Notes: generated from the letters alone by a model not told the origin. DNA of 64,000 bases from Eubacterium oxidoreducens (GCF_900104415.1 NZ_FMXR01000009.1:89934-153933); one strand, 5' to 3'; numbered from the stretch's first letter, positions 1 to 9,497 are shown. Program-made: numbers and translations.

Positions 1-1955
1 CTGTCTTCTTTAAATACATTTGCGCTGACACCTATAATCGGTACATTTGCAAGATCTTGATTCTCCAATGCGCGAATCTGCCTTGTAGACTCATATCCAT
101 CCATAACCGGCATCTGCACATCCATTAATACACAATCATAGTAGCCCGGTTTTGTAGCACTCACCTTATCCACTGCCTGTTTTCCATCAATAGCGCTTTC
201 TACCTCTGCTCCCATATGATTCAGAATCTTCGATATAATTTCCAGATTAATCAAATTGTCTTCAACAGCCAGGAATCGACGTCCCTCAAAAATCGGAGTC
301 TGTAAATGTGTGATGCTCTTTTTCACATCTTCTTCCAAATCCGTTTGTTCGACTTTTTCCTCATGCTTTTGAGAGGCAACCTTAAATTCCAAAAATACAA
401 TAAATGTGGTTCCCTGACCTTTGATACTCTTAAATGAAATTGTTCCACCCATCATTTCCACAAGCTGTTTCACAATTGCCAGGCCAAGTCCGATTCCGGC
501 CACACCACTTTCCGTCGTTGTGTTCTCCCGTTCAAACGGTTCAAATAAATGTGCCTGGAAAGCTTCTTCCATTCCGATTCCATTATCTGAAACCAAAAAT
601 TTATAGCCGATATATCCATTCGGAGCATAACTCCTTTGTGACACTTCCAAGGTAACCGTTCCACCTGTCGGCGAATAGTCACTGGCATTTGTCAGTAGGT
701 TTTGTAGTATCTGAAGCACTCGCAACCGATCACACAAGACAGCGTCTTCTTGAATCTCATTCTTAACAACAAAAACCTGATTCTTTTTATCCGTCTTTGT
801 GCGAATCATCGCTTCCACTTCCGAAATAATCTGCGACATATTTTCCGCAGTATCGTCCATAGCTGTCCAGCCGCTCTCGATTCGAACCAAATCCAACACT
901 TCATTAATCAGATCAAGCATATGTCTTGAAGATAGCATGATTCTATCTAAGTATTCTCTTACCGCATCGCGATCATCAAAATCAGCCATAGCCAAAGCCA
1001 CATATCCAACAATTGCATTCATCGGTGTTCGAATATCATGTGACATATTTGATAAAAAAATGGTTTTTGCTTCATTGACCTGATTTGCTTCTTTTAGTGC
1101 ATTTTCCAAAATACTGCGTCTTTTGATTCCCTGACGTATGCTATCATCCATGTCTGTAATGCCGACAACCAATCGCTCAATTGGACCTTCTGATCCAATT
1201 CTGACAAGTTTAATCTTGCAATATCGTGTCGTTGCAAGATCGTGTCCGATTCGAAAATCTTCTACTACCGAGCGATCAAGGCGCAGACGTTCCCGAATCT
1301 TTTCAACATCCACATTATTAATAAGTGCTGCGCGATCTTCTTCGTACACTTCATGCTTTATCATTTCTATTAAAATATCAGAAAATCCCAGATTTTCCTT
1401 ATCTCGTCCATAAGTCATATCCGAAATCATCTTGGTCTTTCTAACAACTTCATAAGAATCATCCGCGAGATTCCAGCAAAAAACCATGGCATAGTTTGAA
1501 CACAGAGCTTCCATCAGCTGCAAATAATTACTGTTTTCCACCGCTGTATTCGCTGACCAATAAGCCTGTTCGCTATCGTCTTTTAATTTTTCAAAGCACA
1601 TAAGCGCTTTTGCCGGTACGCCTTCTTCCAGCTCTTCGCGGATAAATACACATTTACGCCATTTACCGTAGTTTACGGTGTATGACATCTCTATGCTTTC
1701 CTTCACCGATAGCGCTGTCTTTAAATATTCAATCGTACCGAATGCTTCTCGTTCTTTTACAAACTGTTCATTCACACGTTCTTTCGTATACTTCTCATTA
1801 AACTCCGAATAGATTCCCTCCCGGTCCATACCAAAAGTTCCATATTCTTTCGTTTCATAAATGACCTCAATGGTATCTTTATTGAGATTCACCTCATATA
1901 CGAGAAGGTACTTAGAAAACAGAGCCTGTAATAACGTCGTATCGTTTCCTTTCAT
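1..1955 (-). CDS. Hybrid sensor histidine kinase with C-terminal receiver (3' end cut by window edge)
   Basis: The frame opens at an ATG with GGAAGGA about seven bases upstream and runs off the left edge, leaving about 651 residues visible. I see no membrane span; the first ~290 residues look like PAS-like sensory regions. They are followed by an H-box (SHDIRTPMNA, His near residue 306), an N-box (NLLTNA) and G-boxes (DNGIGM, GIGLGLAIVKQ). A receiver follows, with its phosphoacceptor in LMDVQMP (Asp near residue 612). Only the last part of the receiver is missing. By family, such kinases autophosphorylate and relay phosphate internally. The signal and output partner cannot be read from the sequence. 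It lies 45 bp downstream of the DUF2207 gene and may be co-transcribed with it. Confidence 0.9.
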   Translation of the reverse strand, partial: MKGNDTTLLQALFSKYLLVYEVNLNKDTIEVIYETKEYGTFGMDREGIYSEFNEKYTKERVNEQFVKEREAFGTIEYLKTALSVKESIEMSYTVNYGKWRKCVFIREELEEGVPAKALMCFEKLKDDSEQAYWSANTAVENSNYLQLMEALCSNYAMVFCWNLADDSYEVVRKTKMISDMTYGRDKENLGFSDILIEMIKHEVYEEDRAALINNVDVEKIRERLRLDRSVVEDFRIGHDLATTRYCKIKLVRIGSEGPIERLVVGITDMDDSIRQGIKRRSILENALKEANQVNEAKTIFLSNMSHDIRTPMNAIVGYVALAMADFDDRDAVREYLDRIMLSSRHMLDLINEVLDLVRIESGWTAMDDTAENMSQIISEVEAMIRTKTDKKNQVFVVKNEIQEDAVLCDRLRVLQILQNLLTNASDYSPTGGTVTLEVSQRSYAPNGYIGYKFLVSDNGIGMEEAFQAHLFEPFERENTTTESGVAGIGLGLAIVKQLVEMMGGTISFKSIKGQGTTFIVFLEFKVASQKHEEKVEQTDLEEDVKKSITHLQTPIFEGRRFLAVEDNLINLEIISKILNHMGAEVESAIDGKQAVDKVSATKPGYYDCVLMDVQMPVMDGYESTRQIRALENQDLANVPIIGVSANVFKED

Positions 1956-2000
1956 TTTTATTCCTTCCGTTTGAAACACAACCTACCAAACACAGTTCTT

Positions 2001-3707
2001 CTAGCGAGAGCCACCTCCGCCGCCTCCGCCGAAGGAACCACCGCCGCCGCCAAAGGACGCGTGTCCACCGCTTCCGGCATTTGCCGCAGCGCGTTCTGCC
2101 GCTTCTGCAGCAGCGAGTGCCGAATACGTATGGCAATGATAAAAATATACACAAGAAATAGACGCATCATAATATTCAATTTCCGAGATAAACTGCGGAT
2201 AATGCTTCTTCAATTCCTTTACTACCTCTTGTGCTATACCAAGAAGATAAGCAAATACAAGATATTCCTGCCAGATACTTACTTCTTGCATTTCTCTTTC
2301 TGAAATCAGCGAAAATTCTTCGAGATAATTCTTAAATCCCAGAATCTGTCCTAACTCTTCCCGATCCTTTTGCGTAATCTGCTTTGCCTTAAAGTTCTTC
2401 CGAATGCTCAATTGCTTATCTAGAGCATATTGCATTCCTTTACTGCTACAATTTGTAATATATTTTCGAATCCTACTTGAATTCTTCTTTGAATAAGTAG
2501 GTAATTCTTTCTCCTGTAAGATTGCATCACTGCCGGCTGCGACCTTAATAATATTATAAAGTTTTAATCCTAATGGATCATCCTTCGGTTCATGAACCAA
2601 TTTTAACGCCTTTACATTCTTCCCGCGAAGCACACGCCTTGAAGTTGTATCCTCCACCACTTCAAGACATCCATCCATAACGAGCTTAAGCATTCTAGCG
2701 CCAATAATATCACCCTCTTTAATAATACCGGCAGATTCTCCCAGGTAATATGTCGCTTCCAAATTTCCCTCGTTTGGCAATTCTCTATAATATCCGGCTT
2801 CCTGTTTTATGCTTTTAACCAGCTTTTCTCTCTGTCTTAAGTTGATTTGTCGCTTTACAAAGCCTACAATAGCTACCAAAATAATAATCCCAAAATAAAT
2901 GAAAAATGCGCCAAAGCTTAGCACGTCATCTACTCCAAAATCATCATCCATCTCACCCGCGCCGTAATCACTACCTTCTTTCGCCGTCTCTTCTACTTCG
3001 TCAAAAGTCTTATCGGACGTGTACGTAGGTGTAATCGTTCCTTCTTCTAAAGAAAACAAAATCGTCATATATCCGTCTTCATCAATATCACTTTCGGTAT
3101 ACGCATGAATGCATCCATCCTCAAATTCAATCATGCCATCATAACCAAATCCCCAGATATCTGCAATCTCATCGGTAATCGCGGTTTTGTTTTCCAGCGA
3201 GATCTTTAGATCGACGGCTGTAGGTGTTGTGGACATACCACTATTCACGAATCGATAATTCGTTCCAACGCAATCGCCAAATTCCATAACGGCATTTGCC
3301 ATCGTATACGTCACTTCATAAGAATGCGTTCCGTATTCCGTGATTCCCCAACATAATTCGAAGCCATCATCGGTATCATTTACACCACATTTTCCGGCTT
3401 TTTCATCAAAATCTGCATCTATGTCCCAATCACCGATATTGATATATTCCTGTCCATTTTCCGAAACAGAAAACGATTCAAGCTCAAGCACTCCTCCGTC
3501 TACCATCGGAATATAATTCTCCGTAGTATCCGTATCAGAAAAATCCCCCGTCCATACCTGAACAACCGTAATCGAACCATCATCATGAATCGTTACATCT
3601 ATGTCCATATCTGACACATGATTTGCTGCCTTAGCCTGCGTTTGCCCGATTCCCACAAGAATAAAAAATGCAAACACAGCAATCATCATTTTATATATTT
3701 TTCGCAT
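2001..3707 (-). CDS. DUF2207-family membrane protein with signal peptide and Gly-rich tail
   Basis: 568 residues. I chose the ATG at 3707, which has GAGGG eight bases upstream; an in-frame ATG at 3722 has no ribosome site and sits against the lemA stop. The N-terminus is a signal peptide (MRKIYKMM, hydrophobic core, TQAKA). A beta-rich extracellular DUF2207 region of about 230 residues follows. A membrane segment near residues 265-285 (GAFFIYFGIIILVAIVGF) leads into a cytoplasmic part. The tail is glycine-rich (SFGGGGGSFGGGGGGGSR region), typical of this family. It lies directly downstream of LemA, a common pairing. The function of both families is unknown; a cell-envelope role is inferred from topology only. 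Confidence 0.85.
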   Translation of the reverse strand: MRKIYKMMIAVFAFFILVGIGQTQAKAANHVSDMDIDVTIHDDGSITVVQVWTGDFSDTDTTENYIPMVDGGVLELESFSVSENGQEYINIGDWDIDADFDEKAGKCGVNDTDDGFELCWGITEYGTHSYEVTYTMANAVMEFGDCVGTNYRFVNSGMSTTPTAVDLKISLENKTAITDEIADIWGFGYDGMIEFEDGCIHAYTESDIDEDGYMTILFSLEEGTITPTYTSDKTFDEVEETAKEGSDYGAGEMDDDFGVDDVLSFGAFFIYFGIIILVAIVGFVKRQINLRQREKLVKSIKQEAGYYRELPNEGNLEATYYLGESAGIIKEGDIIGARMLKLVMDGCLEVVEDTTSRRVLRGKNVKALKLVHEPKDDPLGLKLYNIIKVAAGSDAILQEKELPTYSKKNSSRIRKYITNCSSKGMQYALDKQLSIRKNFKAKQITQKDREELGQILGFKNYLEEFSLISEREMQEVSIWQEYLVFAYLLGIAQEVVKELKKHYPQFISEIEYYDASISCVYFYHCHTYSALAAAEAAERAAANAGSGGHASFGGGGGSFGGGGGGGSR

Positions 3708-3725
3708 CGTATAATCCCTCATCTA

Positions 3726-4292
3726 CTAGTGTAATTTCATGCTAGGCATATCTGTCTTATTTTGGTCTTCTTCAAGATATTCTCTTTTATCAAATCCTAA
3801 TCTACCCGCAATCATACTTGCCGGCCACATACGAATCATACGATTCAGTTTTGTAACAGAATCATTGTAAATAAGTCGACTGTTTCTAACCATATTTTCA
3901 TACTGATTTACAGAATCCATGGCTTTTGCATAATTTTGATTTGCTTTTAAATCAGGATACCGCTCCGCCAAAACATTAATCTGCCCCAATGCTTTTGTAA
4001 ACGCCTGCTCTTGCGCATTAATTTCTGCAGCAGTAGACTGCGCATTAATTCCCGTTCTTCTGGCATTAATCGTCTGTAACAAAGTCTGCGCTTCATGAGC
4101 ATCATAGCTTTGCGTCAGTTCTGCAAGGGCCGTCAGCGCATCAAATCTGCTTGACATCTGTACGCCAATCTGGCTTTTCGCATTATTAATATTCTCATCC
4201 AATCTCACAAGCGTTCTTTGCGTAGAAATAATCCATCCTGCAAGAATAATTACAATTACAACAATTACAATGATTCCAATTATAAATCCCAT
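3726..4292 (-). CDS. lemA: LemA family protein
   Basis: 188 residues. One N-terminal membrane helix (residues 1-25, FIIGIIVIVVIVIILAGWII) is followed by the LemA helical bundle. Hallmarks are RLDENINNAKSQIGVQMSSR, LAERYPDLKANQNY and YNDSVTKLNRMIRMWPASMIA. The start is fixed by GAGGAG five bases upstream. By family it is an N-out, membrane-anchored alpha-helical protein of unknown molecular function. It leads a unit with the DUF2207 gene, whose first codons begin right after its stop (tandem TAG TAG). A sigma-A type promoter lies just upstream. Confidence 0.92.
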   Translation of the reverse strand: MGFIIGIIVIVVIVIILAGWIISTQRTLVRLDENINNAKSQIGVQMSSRFDALTALAELTQSYDAHEAQTLLQTINARRTGINAQSTAAEINAQEQAFTKALGQINVLAERYPDLKANQNYAKAMDSVNQYENMVRNSRLIYNDSVTKLNRMIRMWPASMIAGRLGFDKREYLEEDQNKTDMPSMKLH

Positions 4293-4358
4293 ACTACTCC
4301 TCTACTTTCTTTTCTAGCGTTTAATCGTTATCATCACTATCAAACTATAGTCATATAC

Positions 4359-4387
4359 ATAATACTTTTTTCCCGAGAAAAAATCAA
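4359..4387 (-). promoter_or_regulatory. Promoter of the lemA unit with an internal inverted repeat
   Basis: On the minus strand TTGATT (4382-4387) and TATTAT (4359-4364) are separated by 17 bp. The spacer is almost entirely an inverted repeat, TTTTTT-CCCGA-GAAAAAA on the plus strand. A repressor bound there would block polymerase. The transcript start would be about 60 bp upstream of the lemA ATG. Confidence 0.5.
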
Positions 4388-4413
4388 CAAAAACTAGTAC
4401 ATTTTCCCCACTT

Positions 4414-4950
4414 CTATTGTTCATAAGTATCTAAAAAGTGATGTTTTACCCCATCTTTCTTGTATGCAAGCAAGGTATCAACACTTACATTCTCTGATGA
4501 TTTAAAAATATTCTTTTCAATTATTGGATTTTTGGCTGCAAGCGAAGCAATCAATTGCTTTACCTCATGGCGTTTTGATCCTGCTTCATCCGCAGCTCCC
4601 AGCTTATTTTTTTCGGAAACTTTGCATGCACAATCACAAAAACATAAGTCATTTCCATTCTTCCATCTGATAATATCCGCCTCTCGAATCAAATACATCG
4701 GACGAATCAGCTCCATCCCTTCAAAGTTCGTACTATGAAGTTTCGGCCTCATACTTTGCATCTGCCCCCCATAAAGCATCCCCATAACGATAGTTTCAAT
4801 AACATCATCAAAATGATGCCCCAGCGCAATCTTATCTTGATCTTGAATCATTTCATATTTATTAATTGCTTTCGTAAATCTTCTCCAGATTTCCTTACGA
4901 TAGGTCTTAATAATACTTCTTTCAATCTCCTTTGTTCTTTCTATATTCAA
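4414..4950 (-). pseudogene. TtcA-like PP-loop protein with internal deletion of the ATP-binding core
   Basis: 178 residues from a TTG start with AGAGG eight bases upstream. The family (TtcA-type tRNA 2-thiolation proteins) is usually about 280-300 residues. The N-terminal strand (KAINKYEMIQDQDKIA) normally leads straight into the PP-loop SGGKDS. Here it jumps directly to the mid-protein motif ALGHHFDDVIET. The PP-loop and the first Cys pair are gone, while the rest is intact: MLYGGQMQSMRPKLHSTNFEGMELIRP, a CDCAC cluster, and GSKRHEVKQLI. The frame is preserved across the junction. I read this as an in-frame deletion of roughly 110-120 codons, probably between two DKIA-G/NKIALG-like segments. 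The product should lack adenylation activity, so it is either a pseudogene or a remodelled protein. Confidence 0.75.
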
Positions 4951-5023
4951 GAAAAAAACCTCTTACTTTCCTATTTCATAAATTATAAGATAGCATCTTT
5001 TCATTTAAATCTCAACCTTGACG

Positions 5024-5053
5024 TTTACAACATTTCCCGTTATGTGATATGAT
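5024..5053 (+). promoter_or_regulatory. Promoter of the YvyF-like gene
   Basis: TTTACA (5024-5029), an 18-bp spacer, then TATGAT (5048-5053) with a TG just upstream of the -10 box. A GGAGGTG ribosome site follows before the ATG at 5085. Confidence 0.55.
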
Positions 5054-5084
5054 AAGAAAGTACTAAATCGGAGGTGAGAAGTTT

Positions 5085-5513
5085 ATGTCTGACGAAAAAA
5101 AAATAGAATTTGTTGACGCCAGAACTCCAATCAAGCAATGCGAAGAATGTGGGCGGGCCATGCCAATTGATTATCCGCATAACATCTGTCCTACATGCAA
5201 AGAAAATTCGCTTTTTCGAGAGGTTCGTGAATTTATACGTGCCAATGATGTAAATGAATACCAGGTTGCTGATAAATTTAATTTACCGGTCGAACAAGTC
5301 AAGAATTGGATTCGCAACGGACGCATTGAATACAAACAATTAGGCGAGAAAAACCTAATGGGCGGTAATTATTGTGCACGATGCGGCGCTTCTGTTTCTT
5401 TCGGAACACTATGTCCTAAATGCCTGCGTCTTATGAACAATCAAAAGAAGGGCGTTGCAATCCAAAAACCGTCTGACTCAGATAATAGCAAAATGCGTTT
5501 CTTAGATAACTAA
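5085..5513 (+). CDS. YvyF/FlgN-region type zinc-ribbon protein (flagellar operon protein family)
   Basis: 142 residues with a GGAGGTG ribosome site. An N-terminal zinc ribbon (CEECGRAMP...CPTC, residues 20-39) is followed by a helix-turn-helix-like segment (REFIRANDVNEYQVADKFNLPVEQVKNWIRNG, about 48-80). A second zinc-binding pair follows (CARCGAS...CPKC, about 100-116). This arrangement matches the family labelled flagellar operon protein YvyF in Firmicutes, whose role is thought to be regulatory. No flagellar gene is visible nearby, so motility is only hinted at. It is one of few plus-strand genes here and is convergent with the nitroreductase. Confidence 0.7.
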   Translation: MSDEKKIEFVDARTPIKQCEECGRAMPIDYPHNICPTCKENSLFREVREFIRANDVNEYQVADKFNLPVEQVKNWIRNGRIEYKQLGEKNLMGGNYCARCGASVSFGTLCPKCLRLMNNQKKGVAIQKPSDSDNSKMRFLDN

Positions 5514-5537
5514 AAAATAGTTTGACGACTACAGGAA

Positions 5538-5569
5538 AAATGCCCCATCGCAAAGCGATTGGGGCATTC
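5538..5569 (+). terminator. Intrinsic terminator after the YvyF-like gene
   Basis: The hairpin ATGCCCCATCGC-AAA-GCGATTGGGGCAT has one bulge. It sits 25 bp past the stop codon and is followed by a T-rich stretch (TTCATTATTCATTT). Confidence 0.6.
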
Positions 5570-5587
5570 ATTATTCATTTCCTTCTA

Positions 5588-5716
5588 GTCAAGACTCGCT
5601 CGCGAGTCTTGCGCGCCGGATTCGTGTCTGCTTCAGCAGACAAATTCCTGTCCGAATCCGTGCGCATCCTCGCGGAGCGTTTAACTCAGTCGGAGCTTGT
5701 ACTCCGACTGAGTTAA
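5588..5716. repeat. Interspersed multi-hairpin repeat, type A, copy 1
   Basis: About 129 bp with three nested inverted repeats. The first is AAGACTCGC-TC-GCGAGTCTT. The second is a GGATTCG...CGAATCC stem enclosing GTCTGC-TTCA-GCAGAC. The third is a terminal 13-bp perfect stem AACTCAGTCGGAG-CTTGTA-CTCCGACTGAGTT. The same sequence recurs at 53979, 61573 and 63926. Here it abuts the 3' end of the nitroreductase gene. The TTAA at its right end supplies that gene's TAA stop on the minus strand. This copy differs at one visible base from the others (GGATTCGTGTC instead of GGATTCGGGTC). Confidence 0.95.
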
Positions 5717-6243
5717 CCGATTACATCAGTTGCAATTCGATTCATTGGAATCTCACGTTCTTCAAACGTTTCCGTTGTTTCTCCAAATGCAGTTGCACCC
5801 ACCGGAACAAAACCATCTGGAAGATTCAATTTTGCAACAAGAGCAGGATTCTGATTTAATGCAGCTACAGCTCCATAAATATCAACACTTCCAAGTCCAA
5901 GATCAATTGCAGCAAGAGCCATATTATGAATAATCATTGCTGCATTTGCATAATGTACATTATTATTTCCCTGTGCATCTAACTGTGTTGAAACCACAAT
6001 CAGTACCGGTGCTCCATACAACGGATGTTTTGAAGGATCTCCAAAGAACTTCGCTGCCGCCTGATCGATTTCATCTAGTAACGCACGATCCTTAATTACC
6101 GTCAAGTGTATCGTATCGTACTTTGCCATTCCAACCGGTGCTGCCTGCGCTGCAAAGAGCACCTCCTGAATCTGCTCATCCGTCACCTTACCGGTATAAC
6201 TTCTTACGGATTTTCTAATCTGAAATATTTTTTTTGTTTCCAT
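5713..6243 (-). CDS. Nitroreductase family protein
   Basis: About 176 residues from the ATG at 6243, which has GGAGG nine bases upstream; a TTG two codons earlier is less likely. It begins with the family's RKSVRSYTGKVTDEQIQEVLFAAQAAPVG segment, whose RxSxR residues bind FMN. Later motifs are YANAAMIIHNMALAAIDLGLGSVDI and PDGFVPVGATAFGE, which fit the FMN-dependent NAD(P)H nitroreductase fold. By family it is a homodimeric flavoprotein reducing nitroaromatics, quinones or flavins; the physiological substrate is unknown. Its TAA stop is formed by the edge of a type A repeat, so the last coding base adjoins the repeat. It lies 24 bp downstream of secA. Confidence 0.88.
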   Translation of the reverse strand: METKKIFQIRKSVRSYTGKVTDEQIQEVLFAAQAAPVGMAKYDTIHLTVIKDRALLDEIDQAAAKFFGDPSKHPLYGAPVLIVVSTQLDAQGNNNVHYANAAMIIHNMALAAIDLGLGSVDIYGAVAALNQNPALVAKLNLPDGFVPVGATAFGETTETFEEREIPMNRIATDVIG

Positions 6244-6267
6244 TGCCAAATACCTCCTACTTTATCT

Positions 6268-8847
6268 TTAAACTCCAATCGGTTTTCTACCGCAACACTG
6301 CTTATACTTCTTTCCACTTCCACATGGACACGGATCGTTTGGATAGATTTTAGCCTCTGCACGTTTCTTTGGTCCCTTTGCAACACTTTCTTCTTTATTT
6401 GTTCCGGTTACTTTCGCTACCTCTTCACGCTCTACCTTCTGCTCCACACGAACATGGAATAAAAGCCTTACCGTATCTTCCTGAATTGCTCCGGTCATTG
6501 CATCAAACATATCAAATCCTTGTATCTTGTATTCTACAACAGGATCTCTTTGTCCGTATGCCTGAAGGCCGATTCCTTGACGTAGCTGATCCATATCATC
6601 AATATGATCCATCCACTTACGATCAATCACTTTAAGAAGTACCACTCGTTCAAGTTCACGAACAGCCTCTTCTTCAGGGAATTCAGCTTCTTTTGCCTCA
6701 TATGCTTTTACAGCCTGTTCTTTTAACATCTGCTTTAATTGACTTACATTCTTAACATCACGAACGGACTCTTGGGTTACCGGCGCAAGCGGAATGATTG
6801 GATCAATAAGCATATTCAATTCTTTCAAATCCCAATCCGCCTTCTCAAGCTCTCCCGAAATACAACGATCTACGCTATCTTCTACCGTATCCGTTATCAT
6901 CTTGAAAATAACGTCTCGCATGCTCTCCCCATCTAACACCTTACGACGCTCAGCATAAATAATCTCTCTTTGATCATTCATTACCTGGTCATATTCAAGA
7001 AGATTCTTTCTAATTCCAAAATTATTACCTTCAATCTTCTTTTGTGCTTTTTCTATGGCACTTGTGAGCATCTTATGTTCAATCTGCTCTCCTTCCGGAA
7101 CCCCGAGGGCATTAAACATCGTAACAAGCTTTTCTGAGCCAAAAAGACGCATCAAATCATCTTCCAGCGAAATATAGAATCTGGATTCTCCCGGGTCACC
7201 TTGTCGACCTGCACGACCGCGCAACTGATTATCAATACGACGTGATTCATGACGCTCCGTGCCGATAATCTTAAGTCCGCCCATATCAATCACTTCCTGC
7301 GGAAGCTTAATATCCGTACCACGACCTGCCATATTCGTTGCAATCGTAACTGCTCCAACAGCTCCGGCATCTGCTACAATCTGCGCTTCCTGCTCATGGA
7401 ATTTCGCATTCAATACATTGTGTGGTATTCCCTCTCTTTTAAGCATTGCACTTAAAAGCTCAGAAGTTTCGATTGTAATGGTACCAACCAAAACCGGTTG
7501 CCCTTTCTTATGAGCATTTATAATTTCCATAACCACGGCATTGAATTTTTCTTTTTTCGTCTTATATACAGCATCCTCAAGGTCTTTACGAAGAATTGGT
7601 TTATTCGTTGGAATCTCGATAACATCCATTCCATAAATATCACGAAATTCCTGTTCTTCTGTGAGCGCTGTACCTGTCATACCAGACTTCTTTTGGTATT
7701 TATTAAAGAAATTCTGAAATGTAATATTTGCAAGTGTCTTACTTTCTCGCTTTACTTTTACATGTTCTTTAGCTTCAATAGCCTGATGAAGTCCATCCGA
7801 ATAACGACGTCCTGGCATGATACGTCCGGTAAATTCATCAACGATTAAAATTTCATCATCCTTCACAACATAGTCCTGATCTTTAAACATCAGGTTATGT
7901 GCACGCAGTGCAAGAATAATATTGTGCTGAATTTCCAGATTCTCCGGATCTGCAAGGTTATCAATCTTAAAGAATCGCTCTACCTTCTTCACACCTTCTT
8001 GCGTCAGATTCACGACCTTGTCTTTCTCACTTACAATAAAGTCTCCGGTCTCTTCTTGTTCAATTCCCATGATTGCATCCATCTTGGAAAACTCCGGCAT
8101 ATCTTCACCACGAACAAGCTGCTTAGCCAAAATATCACAGGCTTCATACAACTTGGTAGACTTTCCACTCTGTCCGGATATAATAAGCGGCGTTCTTGCC
8201 TCATCAATCAACACCGAGTCAACCTCATCGATGATTGCATAGAACAGTTCTCGTTGCACGAGCTGCTCCTTGTAAATAACCATATTATCTCTTAGATAAT
8301 CAAATCCCAATTCATTATTCGTAACATAGGTAATATCACAATTATATGCTTCGCGTCTTTCTTCCGGTTCCATATCATTAAGAACGACACCAACCTTCAG
8401 ACCAAGAAACTCATGAATCTGTCCCATCCACTCAGCATCACGCTTTGCCAGGTAATCATTGACCGTCACAATATGAACACCCTTTCCTGCAAGCGCATTC
8501 AGATATGCCGGAAGAGTCGACACAAGCGTCTTACCTTCACCGGTCTTCATCTCCGCGATTCTTCCCTGATGAAGAACAATTCCGCCAATTAGCTGCACGC
8601 GAAAATGTTCCATATTAAGCACTCTTTTACCGGCTTCTCTTACTGTAGCAAATGCTTCCGGAAGCAAATCATCTAAGCTCTCTCCATCCGCATAACGCTT
8701 CTTATACTCTTGCGTCTTTGCTCGAAGCTCCTCATCAGAAAGTTCCTGCATCTTCGGTCGTAATGCTTCAATCTTATCTACAATTGGTTTTACGCGCTTA
8801 AGTTCTCTCTGACTGTGAGTTCCGAATATTTTATCTGCCAAACCCAT
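6268..8847 (-). CDS. secA: Preprotein translocase ATPase SecA
   Basis: 859 residues, the normal SecA length. Helicase motifs are present: Walker [10 protein letters not shown] at residues 100-108, the DEAD-like [25 protein letters not shown], and [14 protein letters not shown]. The C-terminus carries a SEC-C zinc site ([14 protein letters not shown]). SecA drives unfolded preproteins through SecYEG at the cytoplasmic membrane. The start has GAGGAAA seven bases upstream. A long gene-free interval lies upstream, so secA has its own promoter, which I could not place with confidence. Confidence 0.98.
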   Translation of the reverse strand: MGLADKIFGTHSQRELKRVKPIVDKIEALRPKMQELSDEELRAKTQEYKKRYADGESLDDLLPEAFATVREAGKRVLNMEHFRVQLIGGIVLHQGRIAEMKTGEGKTLVSTLPAYLNALAGKGVHIVTVNDYLAKRDAEWMGQIHEFLGLKVGVVLNDMEPEERREAYNCDITYVTNNELGFDYLRDNMVIYKEQLVQRELFYAIIDEVDSVLIDEARTPLIISGQSGKSTKLYEACDILAKQLVRGEDMPEFSKMDAIMGIEQEETGDFIVSEKDKVVNLTQEGVKKVERFFKIDNLADPENLEIQHNIILALRAHNLMFKDQDYVVKDDEILIVDEFTGRIMPGRRYSDGLHQAIEAKEHVKVKRESKTLANITFQNFFNKYQKKSGMTGTALTEEQEFRDIYGMDVIEIPTNKPILRKDLEDAVYKTKKEKFNAVVMEIINAHKKGQPVLVGTITIETSELLSAMLKREGIPHNVLNAKFHEQEAQIVADAGAVGAVTIATNMAGRGTDIKLPQEVIDMGGLKIIGTERHESRRIDNQLRGRAGRQGDPGESRFYISLEDDLMRLFGSEKLVTMFNALGVPEGEQIEHKMLTSAIEKAQKKIEGNNFGIRKNLLEYDQVMNDQREIIYAERRKVLDGESMRDVIFKMITDTVEDSVDRCISGELEKADWDLKELNMLIDPIIPLAPVTQESVRDVKNVSQLKQMLKEQAVKAYEAKEAEFPEEEAVRELERVVLLKVIDRKWMDHIDDMDQLRQGIGLQAYGQRDPVVEYKIQGFDMFDAMTGAIQEDTVRLLFHVRVEQKVEREEVAKVTGTNKEESVAKGPKKRAEAKIYPNDPCPCGSGKKYKQCCGRKPIGV

Positions 8848-9085
8848 TATTATTTCCTCATTCCCCCGACTTTTACTTTACGGCCGGGAAATCTTTCTTA
8901 CATTATTTTTATCTTACACATTGAAATATTTTACCATTTTTACGTAATGGAAACAATACATCAAGCAATGAAGGTTTTATGAACAATTTGTTAAGCATCC
9001 TTTTTGTTAAAGTTCATCTTATCTTTCAAATTGTTTACATAATTCAGACACTTTGTGATATATCTTATTTTTTTCTATTTTCTTA

Positions 9086-9114
9086 TTGACTTTTCGTCAA
9101 TAGAGTGATAATAT
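9086..9114 (+). promoter_or_regulatory. Strong promoter of a candidate noncoding RNA
   Basis: TTGACT (9086-9091), 17 bp, TAATAT (9109-9114): close to the sigma-A consensus. No protein-coding gene follows within 430 bp on this strand, so it should drive an untranslated transcript starting near 9121. Confidence 0.65.
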
Positions 9115-9120
9115 TTAATC

Positions 9121-9437
9121 AACAAAAAGATAACAGTTTTTCGAAAGGAAGGTACGGACCACCAGAAATAGTAATTTTTAAGTAACTATTTTTTTATCAC
9201 CATCCATAAAAACATTAGTATTTGAGATTTGATAAGGAACCAAAGACACGAGTAAATATAAGAGTTGATTCGTATAGGGAAATCATAATTGTCAGGGTAA
9301 ACAAAAACAGGTTTTGGGTACTGATTAGAAAAAGGACGGATGAAGAAAGAATGAGGTACATAGTCCAATGGATTTAGGACAAAGCGACTGAAAGCCATCG
9401 CATTTACCAGGTTAGGTGCGGTGGCTTTCATATTGTT
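9121..9437 (+). ncRNA. Candidate structured noncoding RNA (unassigned)
   Basis: This interval starts at a near-consensus promoter and ends in a 13-bp stem (9390-9402 pairing with 9417-9429, one G-U) with a 14-nt loop, followed by ATATTGTTTT. Other potential helices are AAATAGT/ACTATTT (9166-9172 with 9185-9191), GTCC/GGAC (9362-9365 with 9376-9379) and TGATT/AATCA near 9265-9285. Purine-rich single-stranded stretches separate them. No convincing ORF with a ribosome site exists on the plus strand. It lacks signatures I would expect of tmRNA, RNase P RNA or SRP RNA. Clostridial classes such as raiA-type or 6S-like RNA are possible, but I cannot assign one from the sequence alone. Confidence 0.5.
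9390..9437 (+). terminator. Terminator-like hairpin ending the candidate RNA
   Basis: A 13-bp stem, GAAAGCCATCGCA with TGCGGTGGCTTTC, is followed by a short T-rich stretch ATATTGTTTT. The U tract is weak, so the hairpin may be part of the folded RNA as well as its end. Confidence 0.5.
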
Positions 9438-9482
9438 TTACCACCACTATTCTTAATCTTCACATACTTTTCATATAGTAAA

Positions 9483-9497
9483 CATGAATCATTCATG
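9483..9497. promoter_or_regulatory. Palindromic operator-like site upstream of the Ser/Asp-rich lipoprotein
   Basis: CATGAA-TCA-TTCATG is a perfect 15-bp palindrome about 55 bp upstream of the lipoprotein ATG, in its probable promoter region. The binding protein is unknown. Confidence 0.35.

Noticed and set aside
1912..2179. Arg/Ala-rich minus-strand ORFs at the end of the DUF2207 gene
   Set aside because: They are out-of-frame readings of its glycine-rich 3' end.
5522..5716. 64-codon plus-strand ORF after the YvyF-like gene
   Set aside because: It covers a terminator and repeat copy 1; no coding signal.
9186..9431. Minus-strand ORF of 81 codons in the gene-free interval upstream of secA
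   Set aside because: No ribosome site, low-complexity composition, and it runs antisense through the terminal hairpin of the candidate RNA.
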